Positions 9,416-17,646 of a stretch of 64,000 nucleotides of DNA are shown piece after piece; the first letter of the stretch is position 1, and each line of letters opens with the position of its first letter. The translations under genes and the position numbers were made by a program. The notes below the pieces were generated by a model. That model was not told the origin of the DNA, did not search any database, and saw only the letters and a program-made list of their open reading frames with translations. Source of the stretch: Sphingobacterium sp. LZ7M1. Lineage in GTDB: Bacteria > Bacteroidota > Bacteroidia > Sphingobacteriales > Sphingobacteriaceae. The stretch lies in NCBI RefSeq assembly GCF_024296865.1, contig NZ_CP101134.1, positions 806,001 to 870,000 on the forward strand, given 5' to 3'.

Positions 9416-9423
9416 CAAAAATA
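9416..9423 (-). promoter_or_regulatory. parE -7 promoter box (TATTTTTG)
   Basis: On the minus strand TATTTTTG fits TAnnTTTG and lies 28 nt before the parE ATG. Further upstream are two direct copies of TGTGCAAAA (9441-9449 and 9454-9462 on the complementary strand), which may bind a regulator. Confidence 0.6.
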
Positions 9424-9440
9424 TAAAAAAGTTAATCGAC

Positions 9441-9487
9441 TTTTGCACAACACTTTTGCACATTTAATTCGCCAATAGAATTGCACA
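9441..9487. repeat. direct repeats TTTTGCACA upstream of parE
   Basis: TTTTGCACA occurs at 9441-9449 and 9454-9462, 13 bp apart. A third TTGCACA lies at 9481-9487. The spacing of just over one helical turn and the position immediately upstream of the parE -7 box suggest an operator. Confidence 0.5.
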
Positions 9488-9558
9488 TCACAAAACCAGG
9501 AATATTCTTGTCAATTGATAGGCCTGAAATGGAATTTTGATTGCTTTGTCAATTGGAG

Positions 9559-9567
9559 TTATCCACA
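9559..9567 (+). promoter_or_regulatory. DnaA-box match TTATCCACA
   Basis: This is an exact match to the DnaA-box consensus in the 560-bp gene-free stretch upstream of parE. A one-mismatch copy, TTATCCGCA, lies in the same orientation at 9664-9672. Two boxes alone do not make an origin. Confidence 0.4.
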
Positions 9568-9587
9568 TCTAATGGCCAAATAATTGT

Positions 9588-9603
9588 TATTTCACGTGAA
9601 AAA
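9588..9603. promoter_or_regulatory. parS-like site
   Basis: The 16-mer TATTTCACGTGAAAAA contains the perfect palindrome TTTCACGTGAAA. It agrees at 14 of 16 positions with the common ParB-binding sequence TGTTTCACGTGAAACA. It lies 21 bp from the DnaA-box match. ParB nucleation sites usually cluster near oriC, so this is a good but unproven parS candidate. Confidence 0.55.
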
Positions 9604-9745
9604 GTGGTTTTAAGTTCTTGATTAGTAGGTTATTGTAGTGATAAAACTGTCCTGTTTATATTTTTATCCGCATCATCTTGCTGTCTTCTGGATGTTATAT
9701 TTCCTAGGTTTGCCCTAGTTTTTTTTAGAAAAGAAAGGAGGTCTT

Positions 9746-9830
9746 ATTCGAGACATATTCGAGAATGATTCGGACATAGACTTAATGCTGTTGCACACAC
9801 GTTGCAAAAATTCGGAATGTGTCTCGAATG
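9746..9830. repeat. imperfect inverted repeat in the parE-upstream gap
   Basis: ATTCGAGACATATTCGA (from 9746) is complementary, with a few mismatches, to TTCGGAATGTGTCTCGAAT (9811-9829), with a spacer of about 46 bp. No gene is seen in this 9388-9945 stretch. Its other contents are the parS-like and DnaA-like sites. Confidence 0.55.
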
Positions 9831-9890
9831 AGGTCAGTAAGAAACTCAAGTAAGAATAGAGGACAGATTAATATCCTCATGAATGCTTGT

Positions 9891-9930
9891 AAACGAAAAG
9901 GGAGATTTTCATGAAAATCTCCCTTTTGTA
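9891..9930 (-). terminator. intrinsic terminator after the cupin gene
   Basis: The stem AAAGGGAGATTTTC / GAAAATCTCCCTTT has a two- to four-base loop. Read on the minus strand it sits just after the cupin stop codon and ends in a T-rich tract. Confidence 0.8.
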
Positions 9931-9945
9931 TATGTTATGGATTCC

Positions 9946-10452
9946 TTAGACCCCTCTTCCGAAGTCATCTTGAACTCTTACGATATCATCTTCATCAGAT
10001 GGATTGGCAGAGTCGGTATGTTGCCAGATTTCAGCAACGACTCCGTAGGAACCCAATCCTACAAGACGATGTCTTTCACCTTGGGAAAGGCGGATGGAAT
10101 CCCCTTCTTTTAAGATCTTTAGTTCATGTTCCTCATCAGTAGGGCTGGTTACTACACCAACTTCTCCACGGATGACACGCCAAATTTCAGCTCTACGGTG
10201 GTGATATTGCCATGATAAACGTTTGTTAGGGCCTACAATCAAAACTTTTGGGCTTAATTTGCCAGATATTCTCAGGTCTTGAACGTTTAGGCCTTCAAAA
10301 TAAGCGTCGGCAAATTCCTGTGCCTGATCTTCGTTGATCACAAAAAATCCACCCCAAGGTCTATTCTGATCTTCGCTTTCAATCTTGAATCCCTTATTGG
10401 TCAATTTACTTGAAATCTCTTGAAATAATTCGCTTTTATCTATATATGTCAT
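9946..10452 (-). CDS. cupin-domain protein, mannose-6-phosphate-isomerase type II-like
   Basis: The 168-residue protein has an N-terminal region of about 55 residues. A single cupin follows, with LIVGPNKRLSWQYHHRRAE (metal-binding His/His/Glu), EIWRVIRGE and GDSIRLSQGERHRL. This resembles the C-terminal isomerase half of ManC-type enzymes. WGGFFVI near residue 33 resembles the start of that domain. A sugar-phosphate isomerase role is plausible but no substrate can be read from the sequence. It is monocistronic, with its own terminator, and divergent from the helicase gene. Confidence 0.7.
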   Translation of the reverse strand: MTYIDKSELFQEISSKLTNKGFKIESEDQNRPWGGFFVINEDQAQEFADAYFEGLNVQDLRISGKLSPKVLIVGPNKRLSWQYHHRRAEIWRVIRGEVGVVTSPTDEEHELKILKEGDSIRLSQGERHRLVGLGSYGVVAEIWQHTDSANPSDEDDIVRVQDDFGRGV

Positions 10453-10534
10453 GGTTACGATGTTTACTTATGTGAAGATAATATAACTTTTGTATTAATA
10501 CAAGCCATAAATCAGTCTATCGATTGATTTACCT

Positions 10535-10542
10535 TATATTTG
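10535..10542 (+). promoter_or_regulatory. helicase -7 promoter box (TATATTTG)
   Basis: TATATTTG fits TAnnTTTG and ends 19 nt before the helicase ATG, giving a short 5-prime leader. Confidence 0.55.
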
Positions 10543-10561
10543 CAAAATAAGAAATTTCCTC

Positions 10562-12766
10562 ATGTCACAAGCATTCGATACACAAAATGATATTTTTTCC
10601 AAGGCCGTCGCGTTCGTTAACCAGACTCAGCAACCCATATTTCTAACTGGGAAAGCAGGGACTGGAAAGACTACTTTTTTGAAGTTTATCCGAGAGAACA
10701 GCTACAAGAAAATGGCCATCACTGCGCCGACAGGTGTGGCTGCGATGAATGCTGGCGGGACAACACTTCATGCCCTGTTCTGGCTGCCATTCGGTGTGTT
10801 TATCGAAGATTATCCCTTGCAATGGGGAGATTCAGACCAATTTATTTACAACAAGCACAGGTTGTTTAGTACGATTAAATTAACCAAGAACCGTCGCGCC
10901 ATCCTGCAAGAATTGGAACTGTTGGTAATTGATGAAGTTTCCATGGTCCGTGCGGATACCTTGGATGCAATTGATGTCATCCTGAAAAGTGTACGTCGAG
11001 ATATGCGCCCATTTGGAGGCGTTCAGGTCCTTTTTATTGGGGATCTGTACCAATTGCCGCCCGTGGTCCAAGATCGCGAATGGCAGGTCCTTCGGGATTA
11101 TTATTCCAGTGTGTTTTTCTTTGATGCCAAAGTTTTCAAGCAGCAGCCACCGGTACTGATTGAACTTCAGAAAATCTATAGACAACAGGATGATGCTTAC
11201 ATCAATATCTTGAATAAAATCAGGAATAATGAGACTACAAATGCCGATCTCGATGACTTGAATACCCATTACAAACCGGATTTTATCGCCCCAGAAGGGG
11301 AACAATATATTACCTTGACCTCACATAATAGACTTGCGGACCAGATCAACCAAGAGAAGCTGGAAAGCTTGGACAGCAAGCTGCATCAGATTAAGTCCAT
11401 TATCAAGGATGAATTTCAGAATGGACTGTTTCCAGCAGAGGAGACCTTGAGCCTGAGGGTCGGTGCACAGGTGATGTTTATCAAGAATGATGTAGGTGAG
11501 GAACGCCGTTATTTCAATGGAAAGATCGGTACGGTGAAGGATATTCAAGTTGAAAAGCATAAGATCATAGTTTCCTTTCCGAATGGGGAAGAGGATGTGG
11601 AAGTCAAACGAGAAACTTGGGAGAATATCCGCTATTCCTATAACAAAGGGGATGACAAGATCGAAGAGGAGGTATTGGGTACATTCTCTCAATTTCCTTT
11701 GCGATTGGCATGGGCCATTACCATCCATAAGAGCCAAGGTTTGACCTTTGAAAAGGCAATCATTGATGCAGGGACTTCCTTTGCAGCTGGACAGGTCTAT
11801 GTAGCCCTGAGCAGGTTGACTGGCTTGGAAGGTTTGGTATTGCGTTCCAGGGTTCCTTCCTATGCCATCCGTACGGATTATCAGGTGGTCAGCTTTATGA
11901 AACAGATGGAGGCCATCACCGATTTAGAACCGATCCTACAGGAATCCCAAAAAAGATATCTCGGTCAGATCTTATTGCAGAGTTTCCGCTGGAACAGTAT
12001 GTGTGAAGAAATGGAATCCCTGATCGTGGAGCAAGAAGGGAAGAAAATTGAGGGTAAAGATGAGGCCGTTGAATTCCTGAAGGACATGCTGTCAAAATTA
12101 AAGGCACAGGAAGTGGTGGCCAACAAATTTATCACCCAACTGTACAAAATGCTGGGTCAGGTAGACCTTGACTATGAAAAGATCTGCGAGCGATCAAAAG
12201 CGGCGGTCAGCTGGTTTATTCCCACATTTGATAAGGAATGTTTAGCGCCAATGGAGAAGCATATTGAGCAATGGCAGGTTAAGAAAAGGACCAAGAAATA
12301 TATTTCTACCCTAAAGAGTATTTTGTTGGATTTCAAGAGAAAGCATGAGCAGCTCAAACATAGCCTAACTATTGCGGAAGCCCTAAATAAGTCCTCGGAT
12401 GAACTGACAGAGGAGTTGCTGCAATGGAACAAGCCTAAGGAGGATCTGGCGAAGGAAGTAGAAGAAAAGGAGAAGGATACCAAACAGATTTCCCTGGATA
12501 TGTTTATGGATGGGATGGATATTGAAGAGATTGCTACGAAACGCGATATGGTGGTAGGAACCATCTATGGTCATCTGATCAATTTTATAGGTTCCGATAT
12601 TGAAGCATCAGATTTGATTCCGGATGCCGAGCTGCAAAACATTGTCAAGGTCATCAAGTCACATCCAGATGCTTCAGCGACCGAGCTAAGAACCTTGATG
12701 GACATGAAAGTAGATTACCCACAGATCAGGATTGCCCAAAAGTATATGGAAGTAGCTGAGAAGTAA
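10562..12766 (+). CDS. PIF1-family (superfamily 1B) DNA helicase with C-terminal HTH domain
   Basis: The 734-residue ATPase begins with Walker A GKAGTGKTT (about 31-39) and APTGVAAMNAGGTTLH, then Walker B LVIDEVSMVRADTLD and FIGDLYQLPPV. It ends the motor with TIHKSQGLTFEKAI and QVYVALSRLTGLEGLVL. These are the PIF1/RecD-like SF1B motifs. The last 250 residues contain helical linkers and a helix-turn-helix-like stretch (MDIEEIATKRDMVVGTIYGH). It resembles the HTH_40 domain found at the C-terminus of RecQ and of Bacteroidetes PIF1-like proteins. It probably unwinds DNA 5-prime to 3-prime in repair or replication restart. It is transcribed alone. Confidence 0.88.
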   Translation: MSQAFDTQNDIFSKAVAFVNQTQQPIFLTGKAGTGKTTFLKFIRENSYKKMAITAPTGVAAMNAGGTTLHALFWLPFGVFIEDYPLQWGDSDQFIYNKHRLFSTIKLTKNRRAILQELELLVIDEVSMVRADTLDAIDVILKSVRRDMRPFGGVQVLFIGDLYQLPPVVQDREWQVLRDYYSSVFFFDAKVFKQQPPVLIELQKIYRQQDDAYINILNKIRNNETTNADLDDLNTHYKPDFIAPEGEQYITLTSHNRLADQINQEKLESLDSKLHQIKSIIKDEFQNGLFPAEETLSLRVGAQVMFIKNDVGEERRYFNGKIGTVKDIQVEKHKIIVSFPNGEEDVEVKRETWENIRYSYNKGDDKIEEEVLGTFSQFPLRLAWAITIHKSQGLTFEKAIIDAGTSFAAGQVYVALSRLTGLEGLVLRSRVPSYAIRTDYQVVSFMKQMEAITDLEPILQESQKRYLGQILLQSFRWNSMCEEMESLIVEQEGKKIEGKDEAVEFLKDMLSKLKAQEVVANKFITQLYKMLGQVDLDYEKICERSKAAVSWFIPTFDKECLAPMEKHIEQWQVKKRTKKYISTLKSILLDFKRKHEQLKHSLTIAEALNKSSDELTEELLQWNKPKEDLAKEVEEKEKDTKQISLDMFMDGMDIEEIATKRDMVVGTIYGHLINFIGSDIEASDLIPDAELQNIVKVIKSHPDASATELRTLMDMKVDYPQIRIAQKYMEVAEK

Positions 12767-12898
12767 GATCGAAGCAGTTGGTTAAACTAAATTTGTTAAG
12801 AATTCTTAAAGTTTAAGCTGATTTCGTTTTGTTTATTGCTAATTGATTAAATTCAATAATAATTAGCTTTACTAGAAACGATTGTTAATCTAAATGAA

Positions 12899-13513
12899 AT
12901 GAATATGAGAGTTTTTACGGGTTTGTTTTTCCTATTGCTATTCCTGACTTCCTGTAGAGCCATGGTTTACAAAGCGGCTGGAATAAAGGATATAAAGGAG
13001 TTTGATCAACAGGAATATGAAAAGTTTGCTGCTGAATTGACAGGACCATACCAAGGAACGAAATATTCCTTTGCAGTGCCTGATTCCGGTATGCAGAACT
13101 ATGTGCTACTGTACACGGATACTTTTAAGAACAATGCTGCCCAGCCGATTCAATTACTCTATTTTAAGGATCAAAAACTAGTTTCATTTCATGCCAATTG
13201 TTATGCTCCTGGTAAAAATATAAGGACGCTGAATTGGCGTTATGATGGTCGGTTTGATAAATATATCCCGAAGACGGCTGTTGATATATCAAGCGAGCAT
13301 ATTTCCTTAGCCGCTTTATTGAAGAATTTCAACCTTGATGAAAAGTTGGTTAATGAACCAGAGATTATTGTAGTTTTATGGTCCAGGATGTTGGATAAGC
13401 GAGTAACCGATCTTAATGAAGTAGTCATTGAAAACCTTTTGGCCCATAATAAGGGAGAATTTCCTCCTATAATTTATCTGAATACCGACCAGTTTTTTAT
13501 TTCCCAGAACTAG
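12899..13513 (+). CDS. hypothetical lipoprotein
   Basis: The 204-residue protein starts with a lipoprotein signal peptide whose lipobox is FLTSC (Cys about residue 19), so it should be anchored in the outer or inner membrane facing the periplasm. The remainder is soluble, with alternating hydrophobic stretches and no motif I recognise. ATG codons at 12899 and 12905 are both possible. No operon partner is seen: 132 bp separate it from the helicase and 860 bp of repeats follow. Confidence 0.65.
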   Translation: MNMRVFTGLFFLLLFLTSCRAMVYKAAGIKDIKEFDQQEYEKFAAELTGPYQGTKYSFAVPDSGMQNYVLLYTDTFKNNAAQPIQLLYFKDQKLVSFHANCYAPGKNIRTLNWRYDGRFDKYIPKTAVDISSEHISLAALLKNFNLDEKLVNEPEIIVVLWSRMLDKRVTDLNEVVIENLLAHNKGEFPPIIYLNTDQFFISQN

Positions 13514-13614
13514 TGTTTATGATTTGAAATCCGGTGTCACGCAGAGGGTTAAAAAATTGGATAAAATTTTTCGGAAACTGATAACAGGATGTTGACCATA
13601 TCATTTTGTTAATA

Positions 13615-14000
13615 GTTTTTGTGTCATTCTGACGGAGGAAGAATCTCGGAGAAATGCAAACATCCTAAATTAAAAAATCATTTTTTGCAGGGCTGTACAG
13701 TTCCTTAACCGAAGGTTAAGGATGACAATATCTTCAGTAGAAGAACCGTACAGATTCCTCACTTATCGTTCAGAATCAAAATGCACTAAAGAGGGATTCA
13801 GAAGCGAAGCGAAGAATCTATTTTATTTTATTTTTCGATCTGGTTGTCGTTGTGAATCGTAAGATGAACAAACTGTTTTTTATCTTTTTTAACCCATAAA
13901 GAGGAATTATTGAAAGATATTTCACCCACGCTGTGGGTTCGCCATTTCAAACATCCAGATTCTACAAATATTTCACCCCTCAAGGGGTTTGGGTTCTGGA
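13615..14000. repeat. dispersed repeat family 2, copy 1
   Basis: This gene-free module runs from GTGTCATTCTGACGG through GCGAAGAATCTATTTT and AAACTGTTTTTTAT to TTTCACCCACGCTGTGGG and TCTACAAATATTTCACCCC. The same blocks in the same order recur at 63386-63727. CCCACGCTGTGGG and CCCCTCAAGGGG are short palindromes. The whole 13514-14375 gap holds only repeats and the atp promoter. Confidence 0.65.
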
Positions 14001-14072
14001 AATTGTACGGACGAGAACATGAAAATCATGGAGTTTCTTAAATCAGAAGGTGATAATAATTTGGGTTTACAT

Positions 14073-14218
14073 GGGGCGGGCGTATTCGATATGCCCCTAC
14101 AGTATAGGGGAATTTCCTGCGACATTTGATCATAATCTTGGTCCATCCTCCCATCCCTTTAATCCTGGTTCTTTCCCTCGATCTTGGTCCATCCTCCCAT
14201 CCCATTAACCCTGGTTCA
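14073..14218 (+). repeat. dispersed repeat family 1, copy B (two tandem units)
   Basis: A GC box with a near-palindromic centre (CGTATTCGATATGCCCCTAC, ending at 14100) is followed by two units at 14135-14171 and 14181-14218. Each unit starts ATCTTGGTCCATCCTCCCAT and ends CCTGGTTC. The period is 46 bp. Confidence 0.75.
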
Positions 14219-14323
14219 AACCATAACATCCTTGGCAACCACCCACAAATAACCTGAAATGCCCGTTAATCGATCATTTTGAAGTCAAATAACAGCTTTT
14301 TTACAAAAAATCGACACAAAAGG

Positions 14324-14352
14324 TTTAGCCTAATGAGATTTAATTATCTTTG
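14324..14352 (+). promoter_or_regulatory. atp operon promoter
   Basis: TTTA (14324-14327) and TATCTTTG (14345-14352) are separated by 17 bp. This is a good fit to the Bacteroidetes TTTG / TAnnTTTG promoter. The first gene starts 24 nt after the -7 box. Confidence 0.6.
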
Positions 14353-14375
14353 TTAGCTAACCCATCTACTAGAGT

Positions 14376-14603
14376 TTGAAGGAAAGCAAGTCAAATAAGA
14401 AGGTCAACAAATGGTTGGTATTTACCTCCATGCCCTTTCAAATGGGGGTGACCATCTATGTGTTCTACTGGTTAGGGACTTGGCTGGACGAAAAATATGC
14501 GGTAGAAGGGGAGTGGTGGATGAAGGGATTGACGATGTTTGGCGTCGGACTTTCCCTATATCAATTTATTAAACAAGTAAATTATATCAATAGAAATGAA
14601 TAG
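14376..14603 (+). CDS. atpZ: AtpZ/AtpI-like F-ATPase assembly protein
   Basis: The 75-residue protein has two membrane segments (about 13-33 and 45-65) separated by a short charged loop (DEKYAVEGEW). This is typical of AtpZ/AtpI proteins at the head of atp operons, which help c-ring assembly or metal supply. Translation begins at TTG 14376, 24 nt after the -7 box; the first ATG would cut off half of the first membrane segment. It overlaps the next gene by 8 nt. Confidence 0.75.
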   Translation: MKESKSNKKVNKWLVFTSMPFQMGVTIYVFYWLGTWLDEKYAVEGEWWMKGLTMFGVGLSLYQFIKQVNYINRNE

Positions 14604-15000
14604 ATACCTGCTCTTATTATTAGTTCTGCTTGGCGTCACAGGTGTATGTTTTGGGATACATTATGCCGTTTTGAAGATGAACCATCATGATCATTGGTGG
14701 ATAGGATCGGGCTATAGTTTAGAGGGGATGTATACCTTCGGGGCGATTGCTTCCGTTGTCATGGTCATTATTTTGTTGCTCATCGATTATACGATGCCGG
14801 TGCAGGTCGGCTTTGCGTTTTTGGTCGGCATGACCCTGAAAGCGGTGGGCAGTTATGTGTTCATTCATGAGGGTATCAATCTACTCGAGAATGATTTTAT
14901 TGAGCTTAATTTTCTAGTCGTGTTTTTTGTTTATTTGATGTATGATGCCTTTGCGGCCTATTATATTGTAAATCAACAAGAAACGGTTAATAAAAACTAA
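14596..15000 (+). CDS. small four-TM membrane protein of the atp operon
   Basis: The 134-residue protein has four predicted membrane helices (about 4-22, 45-63, 68-90 and 103-124) and a His-rich stretch, KMNHHDHWW, between the first two. It overlaps atpZ by 8 nt and precedes atpB, the slot occupied in Bacteroidetes by small uncharacterised proteins near AtpI. A role in Fo assembly is inferred from position only. Confidence 0.7.
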   Translation: MNRYLLLLLVLLGVTGVCFGIHYAVLKMNHHDHWWIGSGYSLEGMYTFGAIASVVMVIILLLIDYTMPVQVGFAFLVGMTLKAVGSYVFIHEGINLLENDFIELNFLVVFFVYLMYDAFAAYYIVNQQETVNKN

Positions 15001-15021
15001 TTTTTTAAAAAGTTTAAACAA

Positions 15022-15055
15022 TTCTGAATTTATGCCAAATAAAATTGTAATTTTG
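15022..15055 (+). promoter_or_regulatory. possible internal promoter before atpB
   Basis: TTCTG (15022-15026) and TAATTTTG (15048-15055) are spaced by 21 bp, upstream of atpB. It would allow the core subunits to be made at a higher level than atpZ. Confidence 0.4.
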
Positions 15056-15089
15056 CGCAAAATTTGTCATAATTCAACATTATTTTAAA

Positions 15090-16175
15090 ATGGTGAGTCT
15101 TAAGAAAGTACTTTTATTATTTGCAGTAATTTTGTTTACTGTTAATCCATTCCGCTCAGTTGCTGAAGAAGGGCATACACATGGTGAAACTTCTAGTTCT
15201 GAGGAAATTAACGCTCATATTCAACACCACTTAAAGGATGATTACTATTTCAATTTCTTTACTGATTCTAAAACAGGAAAGAATTATGGCTTCCCTTTAC
15301 CAGTTATCTTGATTGATGGTGGTCTGAAGGTTTTTTCTTCCGGTGAGTTCGAGCATGGCGATAAAGTAGTAGAAAAAGACGGTCAATTTTACAAATTGTA
15401 CCATGGCAAAATCTACAAGACAGATGCTGCAGGTACGATTACATACGATGACAAACATCACCCAACAAATGCAAAACCTTGGGACTTCTCGATTACCAAG
15501 AATGTTTTAGGTTTGATGTTGGCTGCTTTGTTGTTGTTCATTGGATTTACAAGTTTAGCTAAAACATATAAAAACGGTTCAAACGTGGTCCCTAAAGGAA
15601 TTGGACGTGCATTGGAGCCATTGGTTCTATACGTGAGAGATGAGATGGCGATCCCTAACATCGGGCATCGTTACAAAGAATTCATGCCATATTTGTTGTC
15701 TGTATTCTTCTTGATCTTTTTATTGAACTTATTAGGGCTAACTCCACTAGGGGTAAACGTAACTGGAAATATCTCTGTTACATTGTGTTTAGCCCTGTTT
15801 ACATTTTTCATTACGAATTTTAAAGCAAACAAAGATTACTGGAAACATATTTTCTGGATGCCAGGAGTACCGGTTCCTTTCAAATTTGTTTTAGCGCCAA
15901 TCGAAGTATTAGGTTTGTTTACTAAGCCTTTCTCCTTGATGGTTCGTTTGTTTGCAAACATTACAGCTGGTCACACCGTTGTAATGGGTCTGATTGCTGT
16001 TGTGTATTTGTTGCAACATCAGTTGACTGTTGTAGGTTCAGTGAGTGTATCCTTAATTCTAACGTTGTTATTATTCTTCTTGGAATTATTGGTAGCATTC
16101 TTACAAGCGTTTATCTTTACGATGTTGTCATCCTTATTTATCGGTATGGCAGTGGAAGAGCATTCGCATCATTAA
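15090..16175 (+). CDS. atpB: F-type ATP synthase Fo subunit a
   Basis: Subunit a forms the proton half-channels next to the c-ring. The 361-residue protein is longer than proteobacterial AtpB (about 270). It carries a signal-like N-terminus and a His-rich periplasmic extension (EEGHTHGETSS, HIQHHLKDDYY), a Bacteroidetes trait. The membrane core from about residue 145 has the key stretch SLMVRLFANITAGHTVV with the essential arginine, and ends in a helix pair (LLVAFLQAFIFTMLSSLF). atpE follows after 38 bp. Confidence 0.95.
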   Translation: MVSLKKVLLLFAVILFTVNPFRSVAEEGHTHGETSSSEEINAHIQHHLKDDYYFNFFTDSKTGKNYGFPLPVILIDGGLKVFSSGEFEHGDKVVEKDGQFYKLYHGKIYKTDAAGTITYDDKHHPTNAKPWDFSITKNVLGLMLAALLLFIGFTSLAKTYKNGSNVVPKGIGRALEPLVLYVRDEMAIPNIGHRYKEFMPYLLSVFFLIFLLNLLGLTPLGVNVTGNISVTLCLALFTFFITNFKANKDYWKHIFWMPGVPVPFKFVLAPIEVLGLFTKPFSLMVRLFANITAGHTVVMGLIAVVYLLQHQLTVVGSVSVSLILTLLLFFLELLVAFLQAFIFTMLSSLFIGMAVEEHSHH

Positions 16176-16213
16176 TTCGAATTTTTTGTTAAATTTTTAA
16201 ATATAAAATTGTT

Positions 16214-16405
16214 ATGATTCCAAATTTAGTAGGAGCAGGTTTGATCGTTATCGGAGCTGGTTTAGGTTTAGGTAAAATCGGTGGTTCAGCAATGGAAGCT
16301 ATCGCTCGTCAACCAGAAGCAGCATCTAAAATTCAAACAGCGATGATCATCATCGGTGCCTTATTGGAAGGTTTAGCATTCGGTGCTCTTCTATTAGGTA
16401 AATAA
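16214..16405 (+). CDS. atpE: F-type ATP synthase Fo subunit c
   Basis: The 63-residue hairpin of two membrane helices has the polar loop ARQPEAA (31-37) and the ion-binding carboxylate E52 in the second helix (LLEGLAFGAL). The first helix GLGLGKIGG is glycine-rich. It lacks the Gln/Ser set of sodium-type c subunits, so proton coupling is expected. Homologous rings are built from about 8-15 copies. It lies between atpB and atpF. Confidence 0.95.
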   Translation: MIPNLVGAGLIVIGAGLGLGKIGGSAMEAIARQPEAASKIQTAMIIIGALLEGLAFGALLLGK

Positions 16406-16514
16406 GCTAAGCTTATTACAAAAGACAATGGACACATCTTGCAACGGTTGGTTGCAAGTTGTGTTTATCAAAAAGACAAAAAATTTAAATTCAAAAATAT
16501 AATAACGTAAATAA

Positions 16515-17015
16515 ATGGACGCTTTAATTCATGATTTTTCATTCGGGTTATTTTTCTGGCAATTGATCATCCTTTTGATCGTCATCTTTTTGTTAGGGAA
16601 ATATGCTTGGAAACCGATTGTAAATGCTTTAGAGGAACGCGAAAAAGGCATTACCGATGCTTTAGCTTCTGCAGAAAAGGCGAAATTGGAAATGGCACGT
16701 TTGACCAATGAGAACGAGAATTTGTTAAAAAAGGCTCGTGAAGAGCGTGATGTTATCTTGAAAGAAGCAAAAGTATTGAAGGATAAGATCGTGGCAGAGG
16801 CAAAAGATGCAGCTCAAGTAGAAGGTGGTAAATTGATCGAGCAAGCTAAACGCGAGATTGAAGACCAAAAATTAAAAGCTTTAGCTGAGGTTAAGAACCA
16901 AGTTTCTACCTTATCTTTAGAGATTGCGCGCAAAGTATTAACGAAAGAATTCGAGGACCAAGGAAAGCAAGAAGCTTTAGTAGCTGACTTGATGAAAGAT
17001 GTTAAATTAAACTAA
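16515..17015 (+). CDS. atpF: F-type ATP synthase Fo subunit b
   Basis: The 166 residues have one N-terminal membrane helix (about 10-28), the conserved WKPIVNALEEREKGI transition, and then a long charged coiled coil rich in Lys, Glu and Ala up to the C-terminus. This is the peripheral stalk that dimerises and binds the delta subunit. The gap of 109 bp after atpE is the longest among the Fo genes. atpH follows after 27 bp. Confidence 0.95.
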   Translation: MDALIHDFSFGLFFWQLIILLIVIFLLGKYAWKPIVNALEEREKGITDALASAEKAKLEMARLTNENENLLKKAREERDVILKEAKVLKDKIVAEAKDAAQVEGGKLIEQAKREIEDQKLKALAEVKNQVSTLSLEIARKVLTKEFEDQGKQEALVADLMKDVKLN

Positions 17016-17042
17016 TTGGTTAACGAATTTAAAAATTAGCGT

Positions 17043-17588
17043 ATGTCAGTTTTCAAAGTAGCTTCAAGATATGCCAAGTCATTAATCGACTTGTCGGTAG
17101 AGCAGGAGAGTCTGGATGGGGTTAAGGCGGATATCGAAGGAGTTATTGCCATAATCAAATCTAACACGGAATTGCAAGCAGTTTTAAACAATCCGATCAT
17201 TAAGACGGACAAGAAACTTGCGATCTTGAAGGCTTTATTTCAAGGTAAAATCAGACCGGAGATATTGGAGTTCTTCAATATCATGGTTAGAAAAGGCCGT
17301 GCAGAATTAGTTTATGCGACAGCCTTAGAGTTTGTTCGTGAATACAACGAGGTTAAAGGTATCGTTCATGCAGAAGTTGTTTCGGCCAGTCCTTTATCGG
17401 AGGCCAACCTACAGGCATTAAAAGAGCAGATTGCTGCTCAGATCAACGCCGAGGTCATCTTAGCTAACAAAGTAGACAAATCATTGATCGGTGGCTTTGT
17501 GGTGAAGGTTGGAGACAAGCAGATTGATGCAAGTATTCAAGGCAAGCTTAATAAATTAGAGAGACATTTCGAGAACCAAGGAGTTTAA
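17043..17588 (+). CDS. atpH: F-type ATP synthase F1 subunit delta
   Basis: The 181-residue OSCP/delta subunit joins the peripheral stalk to the alpha3beta3 head. It shows the helical N-domain start (VASRYAKSLIDLSVEQ) and the C-terminal signature LIGGFVVKVGDKQIDASI (about 149-166). Length is normal. It sits between atpF and atpA as in other atp operons. Confidence 0.95.
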   Translation: MSVFKVASRYAKSLIDLSVEQESLDGVKADIEGVIAIIKSNTELQAVLNNPIIKTDKKLAILKALFQGKIRPEILEFFNIMVRKGRAELVYATALEFVREYNEVKGIVHAEVVSASPLSEANLQALKEQIAAQINAEVILANKVDKSLIGGFVVKVGDKQIDASIQGKLNKLERHFENQGV

Positions 17589-17646
17589 TCCGGCGTTCGA
17601 GAACAAGATATAATAGAATCAAAAACCCCTTATACGAATTACAACA

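Noticed and set aside
9388..9945. Full chromosomal origin (oriC) near the parS-like site
   Set aside because: Only two DnaA-like boxes are seen, and dnaA or other origin genes are absent. The direction of nearby highly expressed genes (rplM-rpsI-rpsB-tsf facing inward) argues against an origin here.
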